From an uncultured Aquimarina sp. (lineage in GTDB: Bacteria > Bacteroidota > Bacteroidia > Flavobacteriales > Flavobacteriaceae): a stretch of 64,000 nucleotides of DNA. This document shows positions 62,517 to 64,000 of this stretch, piece by piece. The notes below the pieces were generated by a model. It searched no databases, was not told the origin of the DNA, and saw only the letters and a program-made list of their open reading frames with translations. The position numbers were made by a program, and so were the translations under genes. Location: positions 1 through 64,000 of the forward strand of contig CANNCQ010000012.1 in assembly GCA_947503135.1 (NCBI GenBank). Reading direction: 5' to 3'. Each line of letters opens with the position of its first letter. Positions within the stretch are counted from its first letter, which is position 1.

Positions 62517-64000
62517 TTAATTGGTAAAATAGCTGTTAACTTTTCGCTTGTAATTTGGCTTCAAAGGTAGGGCTTCTCTGTTGAGAATTTCAGTACTATT
62601 AAAATACTTTTTAATTTGTTCGGGCGTGATCACTTTATCAGAAACAAAAGATTTTGTGCTGTTTTTGCTTTTACGATTCTTGTCTTTTTCTTGTTGAAAT
62701 TGAGCTTTATCTAATTTAAACAATTGATGTTTTAGATTAAGCATCCTATTCAACGTCTCTTCATTAAACCCTTTTTCAATAAGATCGTTTTCAACTTGTT
62801 TCATTAAGTTAAGTACCCGTGATTGTTTATTTGGTTGAATACCTTCTTTAGCAATTCTATCTTCTAATTGATTCCTAAGATCTTGTTGTTGCTTGTAAAT
62901 TTCAAATAGTTGTTGGTAATCGTTTTCTTCATTATCAATAGCATTGCCATCATTACCACCGCCAGATTTACCTTTTTTTCCTTGCGAAGAGTTACCCTTT
63001 ATATTAGAATTAGAATCTTTAGGATTATCTGACCTATTGAATTTTCCATCAGACGATTGTTCTTTACCATTATTAGAATCCTTTGAATCGCCTGACTTCT
63101 TACCACCGTCTCCAGATTCCCCTTGTGAACCTTTGCCATTTCCTTTTTTAGAAGATTTACCATCGCTATTCTCACCTTCACCTGTAGATTCTTCTCCGGA
63201 CGGATCGCCTTTTCCTTTACCTCCAGAACCCTTTCCTAAACCAAATGAACCGTCTTCTCCAGACTCTCCGTTTTCTCCTGATTGCCCTGCTTTACCTCTT
63301 TTACCACCTTTTACTTGTTCACCAGAATCTCCTTTGTCACCTCCTTTACCCTGTTTTCCAGAATTGCCTTGTTCTCCCTGTTTTCCCTCTTGTCCTTCCT
63401 TACCCGATTCACCTGGTTTCTTTTTTCCACCACTACCCTCTTTAGTTGAATCGCCAGGCTTTTTTTGTCCTGCTTGTAATGCTTCTTGAAAAGCCTTATT
63501 TAATGATTCTTGTTTTTTTATAATGTCCGGTAATTGAAAACCTTGATCTTTTGGTTTTCCTTTACCTGGTTTCATTCGCTGATTGATTTGCTTCAAACTT
63601 TGAGAAAGCATTACCGCCAAATCATTAGAATTAGATATCGCAAAACGCAATTTTGTAACGCCTTGATAAGCTCTATTATCAGCAATACTTTCCAAGGAAC
63701 TATCTAAATTGTAATCAATATCAGAAATAAGATCGTTTACTTTAGTTCCAATTTTAGGATTACGAGAAGATACCGCATAAAGACTATCATCAATGTGCTT
63801 AAAATGTTCTCGTAATTGATTTTGAATACGGATGTATTTAGAATAATTAGGGTTGTTGTTAGAAATATTAGAAAAGTTATTCATGTTATCCTCCTGCTCA
63901 ATAGAAAACAATACAAGGTTATCTAAAATTTGACGTAGAGATTCTTCATCATCCTTTAATTGTTCGCCACCAGACGCAGCAGAAGTTTTAGACATTTTAT
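62517..64000 (-). CDS. DUF4175 family protein, C-terminal part (runs off the window)
   Basis: At least 492 residues are visible; the frame stays open to the right edge, so the Met at 63995 is probably internal. The helical stretch DDEESLRQILDNLVLFSIEQE near the beginning of the visible part is a DUF4175 signature; complete proteins are about 1100 residues with N-terminal membrane segments. From about 176 to 355 of the visible part lies a Gly/Lys/Ser/Glu-rich low-complexity tract with many collagen-like G-x-y triplets. A helical domain follows (YQQLFEIYKQQQDLRNQLEDRI), ending KRKVNSYFTN. Function is unknown, probably envelope-related. It is the first visible gene of the DUF4175-ybeY unit. Confidence 0.8.
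   Translation of the reverse strand, partial: KMSKTSAASGGEQLKDDEESLRQILDNLVLFSIEQEDNMNNFSNISNNNPNYSKYIRIQNQLREHFKHIDDSLYAVSSRNPKIGTKVNDLISDIDYNLDSSLESIADNRAYQGVTKLRFAISNSNDLAVMLSQSLKQINQRMKPGKGKPKDQGFQLPDIIKKQESLNKAFQEALQAGQKKPGDSTKEGSGGKKKPGESGKEGQEGKQGEQGNSGKQGKGGDKGDSGEQVKGGKRGKAGQSGENGESGEDGSFGLGKGSGGKGKGDPSGEESTGEGENSDGKSSKKGNGKGSQGESGDGGKKSGDSKDSNNGKEQSSDGKFNRSDNPKDSNSNIKGNSSQGKKGKSGGGNDGNAIDNEENDYQQLFEIYKQQQDLRNQLEDRIAKEGIQPNKQSRVLNLMKQVENDLIEKGFNEETLNRMLNLKHQLFKLDKAQFQQEKDKNRKSKNSTKSFVSDKVITPEQIKKYFNSTEILNREALPLKPNYKRKVNSYFTN

Noticed and set aside
62944-63489. Plus-strand Pro/Ser-rich frame opposite the DUF4175 tract
   Set aside because: It is the complement of the Gly/Ser/Glu-rich low-complexity coding region and has no independent support.

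Overview
The window looks like chromosomal DNA of a gliding member of the Flavobacteriaceae (Bacteroidota). Evidence: AT-rich intergenic DNA, -7 promoter elements of the TAnnTTTG type, no obvious Shine-Dalgarno sequences, a tRNA without encoded CCA, type IX secretion (T9SS) cargo with type B C-terminal sorting domains, PorP/SprF membrane proteins, and lineage-typical families (DUF4270, DUF4494, DUF4175, Bat operon, half-length GT5 protein). I cannot name genus or species. No phage, transposon, CRISPR array or other mobile element was recognised.

Left part (1-33 kb), mostly housekeeping. atpD-atpC (minus) end in a strong terminator. A half-length GT5 protein, a DUF4270 lipoprotein and glmS form a minus-strand cluster diverging from panC-panD-flippase-like (plus). 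Then come an esterase-fold protein with an altered nucleophile position, DUF4494, tRNA-Leu(UAG), a small membrane protein, and the minus-strand set hemW-DUF4230-YjbR. 3-hydroxyanthranilate dioxygenase plus an ALDH7-type dehydrogenase, an OmpA protein with a helix-hairpin-helix partner, radA, and an AlbA_2/PPP-phosphatase pair follow. A complete Bat aerotolerance-type operon (moxR, DUF58, BatD-like, batA, B, C, D, E) runs from 21.8 to 31.1 kb; trpS and an aldo/keto reductase close this part.

Central part (33.3-58.6 kb), the most striking region. One minus-strand cluster in the order sprC, sprD, sprB, sprF matches the gliding-motility adhesin locus known from Flavobacterium johnsoniae. SprB is a 5942-residue secreted adhesin made of dozens of Ig-like repeats. 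Its C-terminal sorting domain is split by a Thr/Gly/Val-rich insert of about 210 residues. SprD is a PorP/SprF barrel fused to about 1200 residues of helical repeats, including two 60-bp tandem arrays and a 195-bp direct repeat.

Right part (59-64 kb): methyltransferase, mnmG, ybeY and the 3' end of a DUF4175 gene (minus). Three GTTCCACGTGGAAC-like palindromes around mnmG and ybeY look like parS centromere sites, one of them inside the last codons of ybeY. This suggests the window lies in the ParB-loading, origin-proximal part of the chromosome.

The clearest oddities are hemW without any canonical start codon, the interrupted SprB sorting domain, the SprD repeat arrays, and the serine-to-aspartate change in the esterase-fold protein. 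I did not find a convincing wholly new multi-gene system; the sprCDBF region is a known system with unusual embellishments.
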